Source: Buxus sempervirens (lineage: Eukaryota > Streptophyta > Magnoliopsida > Buxales > Buxaceae). Taken from it: a stretch of 64,000 bases of DNA. The DNA lies in assembly GCA_947561395.2 (NCBI GenBank), contig OX387193.1, positions 31,750,755 to 31,814,754 on the forward strand, read 5' to 3'. The stretch's first letter is position 1, and each line of letters starts with the position of its first letter. Below the pieces are notes generated by a model. That model was not told where the DNA came from, did not search any database, and saw only the letters and a program-made list of their open reading frames with translations. A program made the translations under genes and the position numbers. Of this stretch, positions 32,334 to 43,412 are shown in pieces.

Positions 32334-32452
32334 GGGGTGCAACACGAGGACTTCCCAGGAGGTCACCCATCCTAGTACTACTCTCGCCCAAGCACGCTTA
32401 ACTTCGGAGTTCTGATGGGATCCGGTGCACTAGTGCTGGTATGATCGCACCC
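32334..32452 (-). rRNA. 5S rRNA: 5S ribosomal RNA gene, copy 85
   Basis: Copy 85 is consensus. 3' spacer class IV, 261 bp. Confidence 0.98.
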
Positions 32453-32712
32453 TGTGAGGACTGCGCGCTTTTATTCCCATATACGCTTTCCCTGTCAAAG
32501 ATCCTTTTTCCTATTTTTTTTTTTTTTAACGGAAGGAGCACTGTAATTAATTCGCTTTTGTTGATCTAAAAGGAAACGAAATCTACTGACAGCGAGCGTT
32601 ACTTGGGACCCACGCGATGCGAACGCTTCAGAACAGCAAAAAAATACGGCAAATGATTCGTTTATTAAATTGTAATGCAAAGGTGTCGCTGCGTTTGGCA
32701 AAAGAGTGGACG

Positions 32713-32831
32713 GGGGTGCAACACGAGGACTTCCCAGGAGGTCACCAATCCTAGTACTACTCTCGCCCAAGCACGCTTAACTTCGGAGTTCTGATGGGAT
32801 CCGGTGCACTAGTGCTGGTATGATCGCACCC
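32713..32831 (-). rRNA. 5S rRNA: 5S ribosomal RNA gene, copy 86
   Basis: Copy 86 has G85T. 3' spacer class IV, 260 bp. Units 84-86 repeat the class I, IV, IV series of 81-83. Confidence 0.97.
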
Positions 32832-33089
32832 TGTGAGGACTGCGCGCTTTTATTCCCATATACGCTTTCCCTGTCAAAGATCCTTTTTCCTATTTTTTTT
32901 TTTTAACGGAAGGAGCACTGTAATTAATTCGCTTTTGTTGATCTAAAAGGAAACGAAATCTACTCACAGCGAGCGTTAGGTGGGACCCACGCGATGCGAA
33001 CGCTTCAGAACAGCAAAAAAATACGGCAAATGATTCGTTTATTAAATTGTAATGCAAAGGTGTCGCTGCGTTTGGCAAAAGAGTGGACG

Positions 33090-33208
33090 GGGGTGCAACA
33101 CGAGGACTTCCCAGGAGGTCACCCATCCTAGTACTACTCTCGCCCAAGCACGCTTAACTTCGGAGTTCTGATGGGATCCGGTGCACTAGTGCTGGTATGA
33201 TCGCACCC
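33090..33208 (-). rRNA. 5S rRNA: 5S ribosomal RNA gene, copy 87
   Basis: Copy 87 is consensus and separates the two 11-unit blocks. 3' spacer class I, 258 bp. Confidence 0.98.
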
Positions 33209-33466
33209 TGTGAGGACTGCGCGCTTTTATTCCCATATACGCTTTCCCTGTCAAAGATCCTTTTTCCTATTTTTTTTTTTTAACGGAAGGAGCACTGTAA
33301 TTAATTCGCTTTTGTTGATCTAAAAGGAAACGAAATCTACTCACAGCGAGCGTTAGGTGGGACCCACGCGATGCGAACGCTTCAGAACAGCAAAAAAATA
33401 CGGCAAATGATTCGTTTATTAAATTGTAATGCAAAGGTGTCGCTGCGTTTGGCAAAAGAGTGGACG

Positions 33467-33585
33467 GGGGTGCAACACGAGGACTTCCCAGGAGGTCACC
33501 CATCCTAGTACTACTCTCGCCCAAGCACGCTTAACTTCGGAGATCTGATGGGATCCGGTGCACTAGTGCTGGTATGATCGCACCC
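33467..33585 (-). rRNA. 5S rRNA: 5S ribosomal RNA gene, copy 88
   Basis: Copy 88 has A43T. 3' spacer class I, 258 bp. Block partner of copy 76. Confidence 0.97.
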
Positions 33586-33847
33586 TGTGAGGATTGCGCG
33601 CTTTTATTCCCATATACGCCTTTCCTGTCAAAGATACTTTTTCCTCTTTTTTTTTTTTTTTTTACGGAAGGAGCACTGTAATTAATTCGCTTTTGTTGAT
33701 CTAAAAGGAAACGAAATCTACTCACAGCTAGCGTTAGGTGGGACCCACGCGATGCGAACGCTTCAGAACAGCAAAAAAATACGGCAAATGATTCGTTTAT
33801 TAAATTGTAATGCAAAACTGTCGCTGCGTTTGGCAAAAGAGTGGACG

Positions 33848-33966
33848 GGGGTGCAACACGAGGACTTCCCAGGAGGTCACCCATCCTAGTACTACTCTCG
33901 CCCACGCACGCTTAACTTCGGAGTTCTGATGGGATCCGGTGCACTAGTGCTGGTATGATCGCACCC
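33848..33966 (-). rRNA. 5S rRNA: 5S ribosomal RNA gene, copy 89
   Basis: Copy 89 has T62G. 3' spacer class I, 262 bp. Confidence 0.97.
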
Positions 33967-34227
33967 TGTGAGGACTGCGCGCTTTTATTCCCATATACGC
34001 TTTCCCTGTCAAAGATCCTTTTTCCTATTTTTTTTTTTTTTTAACGGAAGGAGCACTGTAATTAATTCGCTTTTGTTGATCTAAAAGGAAACGAAATCTA
34101 CTGACAGCGAGCGTTACATGGGACCCACGCGATGCGAACGCTTCAGAACAGCAAAAAAATACGGCAAATGATTCGTTTATTAAATTGTAATGCAAAGGTG
34201 TCGCTGCGTTTGGCAAAAGAGTGGACG

Positions 34228-34346
34228 GGGGTGCAACACGAGGACTTCCCAGGAGGTCACCCATCCTAGTACTACTCTCGCCCAAGCACGCTTAACTTCG
34301 GAGTTCTGATGGGATCCGGTGCACTAGTGCTGGTATGATCGCACCC
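34228..34346 (-). rRNA. 5S rRNA: 5S ribosomal RNA gene, copy 90
   Basis: Copy 90 is consensus. 3' spacer class III, 261 bp, with one private change (gttacatggg). Confidence 0.98.
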
Positions 34347-34604
34347 TGTGAGGACTGCGCGCTTTTATTCCCATATACGCTTTCCCTGTCAAAGATCCTT
34401 TTTCCTATTTTTTTTTTTTAACGGAAGGAGCACTGTAATTAATTCGCTTTTGTTGATCTAAAAGGAAACGAAATCTACTCACAGCGAGCGTTAGGTGGGA
34501 CCCACGCGATGCGAACGCTTCAGAACAGCAAAAAAATACGGCAAATGATTCGTTTATTAAATTGTAATGCAAAGGTGTCGCTGCGTTTGGCAAAAGAGTG
34601 GACG

Positions 34605-34723
34605 GGGGTGCAACACGAGGACTTCCCAGGAGGTCACCCATCCTAGTACTACTCTCGCCCAAGCACGCTTAACTTCGGAGATCTGATGGGATCCGGTGCA
34701 CTAGTGCTGGTATGATCGCACCC
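34605..34723 (-). rRNA. 5S rRNA: 5S ribosomal RNA gene, copy 91
   Basis: Copy 91 has A43T, and the CC-interrupted A tract lies upstream. 3' spacer class I, 258 bp. Confidence 0.97.
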
Positions 34724-34782
34724 TGTGAGGATTGCGCGCTTTTATTCCCATATACGCCTTTCCTGTCAAAGATCCTTTTTCC

Positions 34783-34819
34783 TTTTTTTTTTTTTTTTTT
34801 TTTTTCCTTTTTTTTTTTT
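34783..34819 (-). repeat. Interrupted A tract (T23-CC-T12 on plus)
   Basis: The T run between copies 91 and 92 has a CC interruption. The corresponding tract before copy 80 is a pure 55-nt run. The two spacers are otherwise the same class and lie at the same place in the duplicated block. Confidence 0.85.
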
Positions 34820-35003
34820 ACGGAAGGAGCACTGTAATGAATTTGCTTTTGTTGATCTAAAAGGAAACGAAATCTACTGACAGCGAGCGTTACTTGGGAC
34901 CCACGCGATGCGAACGCTTCAGAACAGCAAAAAAATACGGCAAATGATTCGTTTATTAAATTGTAATGCAAAGGTGTCGCTGCGTTTGGCAAAAGAGTGG
35001 ACG

Positions 35004-35122
35004 GGGGTGCAACACGAGGACTTCCCAGGAGGTCACCCATCCTAGTACTACTCTCGCCCAAGCACGCTTAACTTCGGAGTTCTGATGGGATCCGGTGCAC
35101 TAGTGCTGGTATGATCGCACCC
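35004..35122 (-). rRNA. 5S rRNA: 5S ribosomal RNA gene, copy 92
   Basis: Copy 92 is consensus. 3' spacer is class II-like, 280 bp, but reads tgaatttg, so the EcoRI site is lost. Confidence 0.98.
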
Positions 35123-35382
35123 TGTGAGGACTGCGCGCTTTTATTCCCATATACGCTTTCCCTGTCAAAGATCCTTTTTCCTATTTTTTTTTTTTTTAAC
35201 GGAAGGAGCACTGTAATTAATTCGCTTTTGTTGATCTAAAAGGAAACGAAATCTACTCACAGCTAGCGTTAGGTGGGACCCACGCGATGCGAACGCTTCA
35301 GAACAGCAAAAAAATACGGCAAATGATTCGTTTATTAAATTGTAATGCAAAGGTGTCGCTGCGTTTGGCAAAAGAGTGGACG

Positions 35383-35501
35383 GGGGTGCAACACGAGGAC
35401 TTCCCAGGAGGTCACCCATCCTAGTACTACTCTCGCCCAAGCACGCTTAACTTCGGAGTTCTGATGGGATCCGGTGCACTAGTGCTGGTATGATCGCACC
35501 C
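35383..35501 (-). rRNA. 5S rRNA: 5S ribosomal RNA gene, copy 93
   Basis: Copy 93 is consensus and opens the first 15-unit block. 3' spacer class I, 260 bp. Confidence 0.98.
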
Positions 35502-35762
35502 TGTGAGGACTGCGCGCTTTTATTCCCATATACGCTTTCCCTGTCAAAGATCCTTTTTCCTATTTTTTTTTTTTTTTAACGGAAGGAGCACTGTAATTAA
35601 TTCGCTTTTTTTGATCTAAAAGGAAACGAAATCTACTGACAGCGAGCGTTACTTGGGACCCACGCGATGCGAACGCTTCAGAACAGCAAAAAAATACGGC
35701 AAATGATTCGTTTATTAAATTGTAATGCAAAGGTGTCACTGCGTTTGGCAAAAGAGTGGACG

Positions 35763-35881
35763 GGGGTGCAACACGAGGACTTCCCAGGAGGTCACCCATC
35801 CTAGTACTACTCTCGCCCAAGCACGCTTAACTTCGGAGTTCTGATGGGATCCGGTGCACTAGTGCTGGTATGATCGCACCC
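35763..35881 (-). rRNA. 5S rRNA: 5S ribosomal RNA gene, copy 94
   Basis: Copy 94 is consensus. 3' spacer class IV, 261 bp. Block partner: copy 109. Confidence 0.98.
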
Positions 35882-36142
35882 TGTGAGGACTGCGCGCTTT
35901 TATTCCCATATACGCTTTCCCTGTCAAAGATCCTTTTTCCTATTTTTTTTTTTTTTTAACGGAAGGAGCACTGTAATTAATTCGCTTTTGTTGATCTAAA
36001 AGGAAACGAAATCTACTGACAGCGAGCGTTACTTGGGACCCACGCGATGCGAACGCTTCAGAACAGCAAAAAAATACGGCAAATGATTCGTTTATTAAAT
36101 TGTAATGCAAAGGTGTCGCTGCGTTTGGCAAAAGAGTGGACG

Positions 36143-36261
36143 GGGGTGCAACACGAGGACTTCCCAGGAGGTCACCAATCCTAGTACTACTCTCGCCCAA
36201 GCACGCTTAACTTCGGAGTTCTGATGGGATCCGGTGCACTAGTGCTGGTATGATCGCACCC
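36143..36261 (-). rRNA. 5S rRNA: 5S ribosomal RNA gene, copy 95
   Basis: Copy 95 has G85T. 3' spacer class IV, 261 bp. Block partner: copy 110. Confidence 0.97.
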
Positions 36262-36521
36262 TGTGAGGACTGCGCGCTTTTATTCCCATATACGCTTTCC
36301 CTGTCAAAGATCCTTTTTCCTATTTTTTTTTTTTTTAACGGAAGGAGCACTGTAATTAATTCGCTTTTGTTGATCTAAAAGGAAACGAAATCTACTCACA
36401 GCTAGCGTTAGGTGGGACCCACGCGATGCGAACGCTTCAGAACAGCAAAAAAATACGGCAAATGATTCGTTTATTAAATTGTAATGCAAAGGTGTCGCTG
36501 CGTTTGGCAAAAGAGTGGACG

Positions 36522-36640
36522 GGGGTGCAACACGAGGACTTCCCAGGAGGTCACCCATCCTAGTACTACTCTCGCCCAAGCACGCTTAACTTCGGAGTTC
36601 TGATGGGATCCGGTGCACTAGTGCTGGTATGATCGCACCC
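36522..36640 (-). rRNA. 5S rRNA: 5S ribosomal RNA gene, copy 96
   Basis: Copy 96 is consensus. 3' spacer class I, 260 bp. Block partner: copy 111. Confidence 0.98.
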
Positions 36641-36901
36641 TGTGAGGACTGCGCGCTTTTATTCCCATATACGCTTTCCCTGTCAAAGATCCTTTTTCCT
36701 ATTTTTTTTTTTTTTTAACGGAAGGAGCACTGTAATTAATTCGCTTTTGTTGATCTAAAAGGAAACGAAATCTACTGACAGCGAGCGTTACTTGGGACCC
36801 ACGCGATGCGAACGCTTCAGAACAGCAAAAAAATACGGCAAATGATTCGTTTATTAAATTGTAATGCAAAGGTGTCACTGCGTTTGGCAAAAGAGTGGAC
36901 G

Positions 36902-37020
36902 GGGGTGCAACACGAGGACTTCCCAGGAGGTCACCCATCCTAGTACTACTCTCGCCCAAGCACGCTTAACTTCGGAGTTCTGATGGGATCCGGTGCACTA
37001 GTGCTGGTATGATCGCACCC
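36902..37020 (-). rRNA. 5S rRNA: 5S ribosomal RNA gene, copy 97
   Basis: Copy 97 is consensus. 3' spacer class IV, 261 bp. Block partner: copy 112. Confidence 0.98.
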
Positions 37021-37280
37021 TGTGAGGACTGCGCGCTTTTATTCCCATATACGCTTTCCCTGTCAAAGATCCTTTTTCCTATTTTTTTTTTTTTTAACGG
37101 AAGGAGCACTGTAATTAATTCGCTTTTGTTGATCTAAAAGGAAACGAAATCTACTGACAGCGAGCGTTACTTGGGACCCACGCGATGCGAACGCTTCAGA
37201 ACAGCAAAAAAATACGGCAAATGATTCGTTTATTAAATTGTAATGCAAAGGTGTCGCTGCGTTTGGCAAAAGAGTGGACG

Positions 37281-37399
37281 GGGGTGCAACACGAGGACTT
37301 CCCAGGAGGTCACCAATCCTAGTACTACTCTCGCCCAAGCACGCTTAACTTCGGAGTTCTGATGGGATCCGGTGCACTAGTGCTGGTATGATCGCACCC
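37281..37399 (-). rRNA. 5S rRNA: 5S ribosomal RNA gene, copy 98
   Basis: Copy 98 has G85T. 3' spacer class IV, 260 bp. Block partner: copy 113. Confidence 0.97.
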
Positions 37400-37660
37400 T
37401 GTGAGGACTGCGCGCTTTTATTCCCATATACGCTTTCCCTGTCAAAGATCCTTTTTCCTATTTTTTTTTTTTTTTAACGGAAGGAGCACTGTAATTAATT
37501 CGCTTTTGTTGATCTAAAAGGAAACGAAATCTACTGACAGCGAGCGTTACGTGGGACCCACGCGATGCGAACGCTTCAGAACAGCAAAAAAATACGGCAA
37601 ATGATTCGTTTATTAAATTGTAATGCAAAGGTGTCGCTGCGTTTGGCAAAAGAGTGGACG

Positions 37661-37779
37661 GGGGTGCAACACGAGGACTTCCCAGGAGGTCACCCATCCT
37701 AGTACTACTCTCGCCCAAGCACGCTTAACTTCGGAGTTCTGATGGGATCCGGTGCACTAGTGCTGGTATGATCGCACCC
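37661..37779 (-). rRNA. 5S rRNA: 5S ribosomal RNA gene, copy 99
   Basis: Copy 99 is consensus, with tgtgggg upstream as at partner copy 114. 3' spacer class III, 261 bp. Confidence 0.98.
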
Positions 37780-38048
37780 TGTGGGGATTGCGCGCTTTTA
37801 TTCCCATATACGCCTTTCCTGTCAAAGATCCTTTTTCCTCTTTTTTTTTTTTTTTTTTTTTTTTACGGAAGGAGCACTGTAATGAATTCGCTTTTGTTGA
37901 TCTAAAAGGAAACGAAATCTACTGACAGCGAGCGTTACTTGGGACCCACGCGATGCGAACGCTTCAGAACAGCAAAAAAGTACGGCAAATGATTCGTTTA
38001 TTAAATTGTAATGCAAAGGTGTCGCTGCGTTTGGCAAAAGAGTGGACG

Positions 38049-38167
38049 GGGGTGCAACACGAGGACTTCCCAGGAGGTCACCCATCCTAGTACTACTCTC
38101 GCCCAAGCACGCTTAACTTCGGAGTTCTGATGGGATCCGGTGCACTAGTGCTGGTATGATCGCACCC
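38049..38167 (-). rRNA. 5S rRNA: 5S ribosomal RNA gene, copy 100
   Basis: Copy 100 is consensus. 3' spacer class II, 269 bp. Block partner: copy 115. Confidence 0.98.
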
Positions 38168-38427
38168 TGTGAGGATTGCGCGCTTTTATTCCCATATACG
38201 CCTTTCCTGTCAAAGATACTTTTTCCTCTTTTTTTTTTTTTTTACGGAAGGAGCACTGTAATTAATTCGCTTTTGTTGATCTAAAAGGAAACGAAATCTA
38301 CTCACAGCTAGCGTTAGGTGGGACCCACGCGATGCGAACGCTTCAGAACAGCAAAAAAATACGGCAAATGATTCGTTTATTAAATTGTAATGCAAAGGAG
38401 TCGCTGCGTTAGGAAAAAGAGTGGACG

Positions 38428-38546
38428 GGGGTGCAACACGAGGACTTCCCAGGAGGTCACCCATCCTAGTACTACTCTCACCCAAGCACGCTTAACTTCG
38501 GAGTTCTGATGGGATCCGGTGCACTAGTGCTGGTATGATCGCACCC
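38428..38546 (-). rRNA. 5S rRNA: 5S ribosomal RNA gene, copy 101
   Basis: Copy 101 has C67T with T5 terminator. 3' spacer class I, 260 bp. Block partner: copy 116. Confidence 0.97.
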
Positions 38547-38602
38547 TGTGAGGATTGCGCGCTTTTATTCCCATATACGCCTTTCCTGTCAAAGATCCTT
38601 TT

Positions 38603-38633
<31 letters not shown>

Positions 38634-38817
38634 ACGGAAGGAGCACTGTAATGAATTCGCTTTTGTTGATCTAAAAGGAAACGAAATCTACTGACAGCTA
38701 GCGTTAGGTGGGACCCACGCGATGCGAACGCTTCAGAACAGCAAAAAAATACGGCAAATGATTCATTTATTAAATTGTAATGCAAAGGTGTCGCTGCGTT
38801 TGGCAAAAGTGTGGACG

Positions 38818-38936
38818 GGGGTGCAACACGAGGACTTCCCAGGAGGTCACCCATCCTAGTACTACTCTCGCCCAAGCACGCTTAACTTCGGAGTTCTGAT
38901 GGGATCTGGTGCACTAGTGCTGGTATGATCGCACCC
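38818..38936 (-). rRNA. 5S rRNA: 5S ribosomal RNA gene, copy 102
   Basis: Copy 102 has G30A, which destroys the BamHI site. 3' spacer class V, 271 bp. Block partner: copy 117. Confidence 0.97.
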
Positions 38937-39199
38937 TGTGAGGATTGCGCGCTTTTATTCCCATATACGCCTTTCCTGTCAAAGATCCTTTTTCCAATTT
39001 TTTTTTTTTTTTTTTACGGAAGGAGCACTGTAATTAATTCGCTTTTGTTGATCTAAAAGGAAACGAAATCTACTCACAGCTAGCGTTAGGTGGGACCCAC
39101 GCGATGCGAACGCTTCAGAACAGCAAAAAAATACGGCAAATGATTCGTTTATTAAATTGTAATGCAAAGGTGTCGCTGCGTTTGGCAAAAGAGTGGACG

Positions 39200-39318
39200 G
39201 GGGTGCAACACGAGGACTTCCCAGGAGGTCACCCATCCTAGTACTACTCTCGCCCAAGCACGCTTAACTTCGGAGTTCTGATGGGATCCGGTGCACTAGT
39301 GCTGGTATGATCGCACCC
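39200..39318 (-). rRNA. 5S rRNA: 5S ribosomal RNA gene, copy 103
   Basis: Copy 103 is consensus. 3' spacer class I, 263 bp. Block partner: copy 118. Confidence 0.98.
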
Positions 39319-39584
39319 TGTGAGGATTGCGCGCTTTTATTCCCATATACGCCTTTCCTGTCAAAGATCCTTTTTCCTATTTTTTTTTTTTTTTTTTTTT
39401 ACGGAAGGAGCACTGTAATTAATTCGCTTTTGTTGATCTAAAAGGAAACGAAATCTACTCACAGCGAGCGTTAGGTGGGACCCACGCGATTCGAACGCTT
39501 CAGAACAGCAAAAAAATACGGCAAATGATTCGTTTATTAAATTGTAATGCAAAGGTGTCGCTGAGTTTGGCAAAAGAGTGGACG

Positions 39585-39703
39585 GGGGTGCAACACGAGG
39601 ACTTCCCAGGAGGTCACCCATCCTAGTACTACTCTCGCCCAAGCACGCTTAACTTCGGAGTTCTGATGGGATCCGGTGCACTAGTGCTGGTATGATCGCA
39701 CCC
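39585..39703 (-). rRNA. 5S rRNA: 5S ribosomal RNA gene, copy 104
   Basis: Copy 104 is consensus. 3' spacer class I, 266 bp, with a cgattcgaac change absent from partner copy 119. Confidence 0.98.
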
Positions 39704-39762
39704 TGTGAGGATTGCGCGCTTTTATTCCCATATACGCCTTTCCTGTCAAAGATCCTTTTTCA

Positions 39763-39764
<2 letters not shown>

Positions 39765-39804
<40 letters not shown>
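39765..39804 (-). repeat. Expanded A tract (40 nt)
   Basis: This 40-nt T run belongs to the subfamily whose tract is preceded by cat-c rather than cct-c. The subfamily also includes the spacers of copies 120, 123, 135, 136, 139 and 156, all with long tracts. Confidence 0.85.
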
Positions 39805-39806
<2 letters not shown>

Positions 39807-39988
39807 GGAAGGAGCACTGTAATGAATTCGCTTTTGTTGATCTAAAAGGAAACGAAATCTACTGACAGCGAGCGTTACTTGGGACCCACGCGATGCGAAC
39901 GCTTCAGAACAGCAAAAAAATACGGCAAATGATTCGTTTATTAAATTGTAATGCAAAGGTGTCGCTGCGTTTGGCAAAAGAGTGGACG

Positions 39989-40107
39989 GGGGTGCAACAC
40001 GAGGACTTCCCAGGAGGTCACCCATCCTAGTACTACTCTCGCCCAAGCACGCTTAACTTCGGAATTCTGATGGGATCCGGTGCACTAGTGCTGGTATGAT
40101 CGCACCC
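39989..40107 (-). rRNA. 5S rRNA: 5S ribosomal RNA gene, copy 105
   Basis: Copy 105 has C44T, which creates an EcoRI site inside the gene. 3' spacer class II, 285 bp, with a 40-nt A tract. Block partner: copy 120. Confidence 0.97.
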
Positions 40108-40376
40108 TGTGAGGATTGCGCGCTTTTATTCCCATATACGCCTTTCCTGTCAAAGATCCTTTTTCCAATTTTTTTTTTTTTTTTTTTTTTTTACGGAAGG
40201 AGCACTGTAATTAATTCGCTTTTGTTGATCTAAAAGGAAACGAAATCTACTGACAGCGAGCGTTACGTGGGACCCACGCGATGCGAACGCTTCAGAACAG
40301 CAAAAAAATACGGCAAATGATTCGTTTATTAAATTGTAATGCAAAGGTGTCGCTGCGTTTGGCAAAAGAGTGGACG

Positions 40377-40495
40377 GGGGTGCAACACGAGGACTTCCCA
40401 GGAGGTCACCCATCCTAGTACTACTCTCGCCCAAGCACGCTTAACTTCGGAGTTCTTATGGGATCCGGTGCACTAGTGCTGGTATGATCGCACCC
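40377..40495 (-). rRNA. 5S rRNA: 5S ribosomal RNA gene, copy 106
   Basis: Copy 106 has C39A. 3' spacer class III, 269 bp. Block partner: copy 121. Confidence 0.97.
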
Positions 40496-40757
40496 TGTGA
40501 GGATTGCGCGCTTTTATTCCCATATACGCCTTTCCTGTCAAAGATCCTTTTTCCTCTATTTTTTTTTTTTTTTACGGAAGGAGCACTGTAATGAATTCGC
40601 TTTTGTTGATCTAAAAGGAAACGAAATCTACTGACAGCGAGCGTTACTTGGGACCCACGCGATGCGAACGCTTCAGAACAGCAAAAAAATACGGCAAATG
40701 ATTCGTTTATTAAATTGTAATGCAAAGGTGTCGCTGCGTTTGGCAAAAGAGTGGACG

Positions 40758-40876
40758 GGGGTGCAACACGAGGACTTCCCAGGAGGTCACCCATCCTAGT
40801 ACTACTCTCGCCCAAGCACGCTTAACTTCGGAGTTCTGATGGGATCCGGTGCACTAGTGCTGGTATGATCGCACCC
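40758..40876 (-). rRNA. 5S rRNA: 5S ribosomal RNA gene, copy 107
   Basis: Copy 107 is consensus and closes the first 15-unit block. 3' spacer class II, 262 bp. Block partner: copy 122. Confidence 0.98.
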
Positions 40877-41136
40877 TGTGAGGACTGCGCGCTTTTATTC
40901 CCATATACGCTTTCCCTGTCAAAGATCCTTTTTCCTATTTTTTTTTTTTTTAACGGAAGGAGCACTGTAATTAATTCGCTTTTGTTGATCTAAAAGGAAA
41001 CGAAATCTACTCACAGCTAGCGTTAGGTGGGACCCACGCGATGCGAACGCTTCAGAACAGCAAAAAAATACGGCAAATGATTCGTTTATTAAATTGTAAT
41101 GCAAAGGTGTCGCTGCGTTTGGCAAAAGAGTGGACG

Positions 41137-41255
41137 GGGGTGCAACACGAGGACTTCCCAGGAGGTCACCCATCCTAGTACTACTCTCGCCCAAGCACGC
41201 TTAACTTCGGAGTTCTGATGGGATCCGGTGCACTAGTGCTGGTATGATCGCACCC
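41137..41255 (-). rRNA. 5S rRNA: 5S ribosomal RNA gene, copy 108
   Basis: Copy 108 is consensus and opens the second 15-unit block. 3' spacer class I, 260 bp. Confidence 0.98.
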
Positions 41256-41516
41256 TGTGAGGACTGCGCGCTTTTATTCCCATATACGCTTTCCCTGTCA
41301 AAGATCCTTTTTCCTATTTTTTTTTTTTTTTAACGGAAGGAGCACTGTAATTAATTCGCTTTTTTTGATCTAAAAGGAAACGAAATCTACTGACAGCGAG
41401 CGTTACTTGGGACCCACGCGATGCGAACGCTTCAGAACAGCAAAAAAATACGGCAAATGATTCGTTTATTAAATTGTAATGCAAAGGTGTCACTGCGTTT
41501 GGCAAAAGAGTGGACG

Positions 41517-41635
41517 GGGGTGCAACACGAGGACTTCCCAGGAGGTCACCCATCCTAGTACTACTCTCGCCCAAGCACGCTTAACTTCGGAGTTCTGATG
41601 GGATCCGGTGCACTAGTGCTGGTATGATCGCACCC
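41517..41635 (-). rRNA. 5S rRNA: 5S ribosomal RNA gene, copy 109
   Basis: Copy 109 is consensus. 3' spacer class IV, 261 bp. Confidence 0.98.
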
Positions 41636-41895
41636 TGTGAGGACTGCGCGCTTTTATTCCCATATACGCTTTCCCTGTCAAAGATCCTTTTTCCTATTTT
41701 TTTTTTTTTTAACGGAAGGAGCACTGTAATTAATTCGCTTTTGTTGATCTAAAAGGAAACGAAATCTACTGACAGCGAGCGTTACTTGGGACCCACGCGA
41801 TGCGAACGCTTCAGAACAGCAAAAAAATACGGCAAATGATTCGTTTATTAAATTGTAATGCAAAGGTGTCGCTGCGTTTGGCAAAAGAGTGGACG

Positions 41896-42014
41896 GGGGT
41901 GCAACACGAGGACTTCCCAGGAGGTCACCAATCCTAGTACTACTCTCGCCCAAGCACGCTTAACTTCGGAGTTCTGATGGGATCCGGTGCACTAGTGCTG
42001 GTATGATCGCACCC
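41896..42014 (-). rRNA. 5S rRNA: 5S ribosomal RNA gene, copy 110
   Basis: Copy 110 has G85T. 3' spacer class IV, 260 bp, one base shorter than partner copy 95. Confidence 0.97.
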
Positions 42015-42273
42015 TGTGAGGACTGCGCGCTTTTATTCCCATATACGCTTTCCCTGTCAAAGATCCTTTTTCCTATTTTTTTTTTTTTAACGGAAGGAGC
42101 ACTGTAATTAATTCGCTTTTGTTGATCTAAAAGGAAACGAAATCTACTCACAGCTAGCGTTAGGTGGGACCCACGCGATGCGAACGCTTCAGAACAGCAA
42201 AAAAATACGGCAAATGATTCGTTTATTAAATTGTAATGCAAAGGTGTCGCTGCGTTTGGCAAAAGAGTGGACG

Positions 42274-42392
42274 GGGGTGCAACACGAGGACTTCCCAGGA
42301 GGTCACCCATCCTAGTACTACTCTCGCCCAAGCACGCTTAACTTCGGAGTTCTGATGGGATCCGGTGCACTAGTGCTGGTATGATCGCACCC
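42274..42392 (-). rRNA. 5S rRNA: 5S ribosomal RNA gene, copy 111
   Basis: Copy 111 is consensus, with caaagaacc upstream where partner copy 96 has caaagatcc. 3' spacer class I, 259 bp. Confidence 0.98.
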
Positions 42393-42653
42393 TGTGAGGA
42401 CTGCGCGCTTTTATTCCCATATACGCTTTCCCTGTCAAAGAACCTTTTTCCTATTTTTTTTTTTTTTTAACGGAAGGAGCACTGTAATTAATTCGCTTTT
42501 GTTGATCTAAAAGGAAACGAAATCTACTGACAGCGAGCGTTACTTGGGACCCACGCGATGCGAACGCTTCAGAACAGCAAAAAAATACGGCAAATGATTC
42601 GTTTATTAAATTGTAATGCAAAGGTGTCACTGCGTTTGGCAAAAGAGTGGACG

Positions 42654-42772
42654 GGGGTGCAACACGAGGACTTCCCAGGAGGTCACCCATCCTAGTACTA
42701 CTCTCGCCCAAGCACGCTTAACTTCGGAGTTCTGATGGGATCCGGTGCACTAGTGCTGGTATGATCGCACCC
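42654..42772 (-). rRNA. 5S rRNA: 5S ribosomal RNA gene, copy 112
   Basis: Copy 112 is consensus. 3' spacer class IV, 261 bp. Confidence 0.98.
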
Positions 42773-43032
42773 TGTGAGGACTGCGCGCTTTTATTCCCAT
42801 ATACGCTTTCCCTGTCAAAGATCCTTTTTCCTATTTTTTTTTTTTTTAACGGAAGGAGCACTGTAATTAATTCGCTTTTGTTGATCTAAAAGGAAACGAA
42901 ATCTACTGACAGCGAGCGTTACTTGGGACCCACGCGATGCGAACGCTTCAGAACAGCAAAAAAATACGGCAAATGATTCGTTTATTAAATTGTAATGCAA
43001 AGGTGTCGCTGCGTTTGGCAAAAGAGTGGACG

Positions 43033-43151
43033 GGGGTGCAACACGAGGACTTCCCAGGAGGTCACCAATCCTAGTACTACTCTCGCCCAAGCACGCTTAA
43101 CTTCGGAGTTCTGATGGGATCCGGTGCACTAGTGCTGGTATGATCGCACCC
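43033..43151 (-). rRNA. 5S rRNA: 5S ribosomal RNA gene, copy 113
   Basis: Copy 113 has G85T, the last of the six. 3' spacer class IV, 260 bp. Confidence 0.97.
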
Positions 43152-43412
43152 TGTGAGGACTGCGCGCTTTTATTCCCATATACGCTTTCCCTGTCAAAGA
43201 TCCTTTTTCCTATTTTTTTTTTTTTTTAACGGAAGGAGCACTGTAATTAATTCGCTTTTGTTGATCTAAAAGGAAACGAAATCTACTGACAGCGAGCGTT
43301 ACGTGGGACCCACGCGATGCGAACGCTTCAGAACAGCAAAAAAATACGGCAAATGATTCGTTTATTAAATTGTAATGCAAAGGTGTCGCTGCGTTTGGCA
43401 AAAGAGTGGACG

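Larger units (their letters stand above)
28621..37399 (-). repeat. Duplicated 11-unit block (units 76-86 and 88-98)
   Basis: Units 76-86 (28621..32831) and 88-98 (33209..37399) have the same class series I, I, III, I, II, I, IV, IV, I, IV, IV and the same A43T, T62G and G85T copies. The offset is 4588 bp before the long A tract and 4568 bp after it. Unit 87 separates them. Confidence 0.92.
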
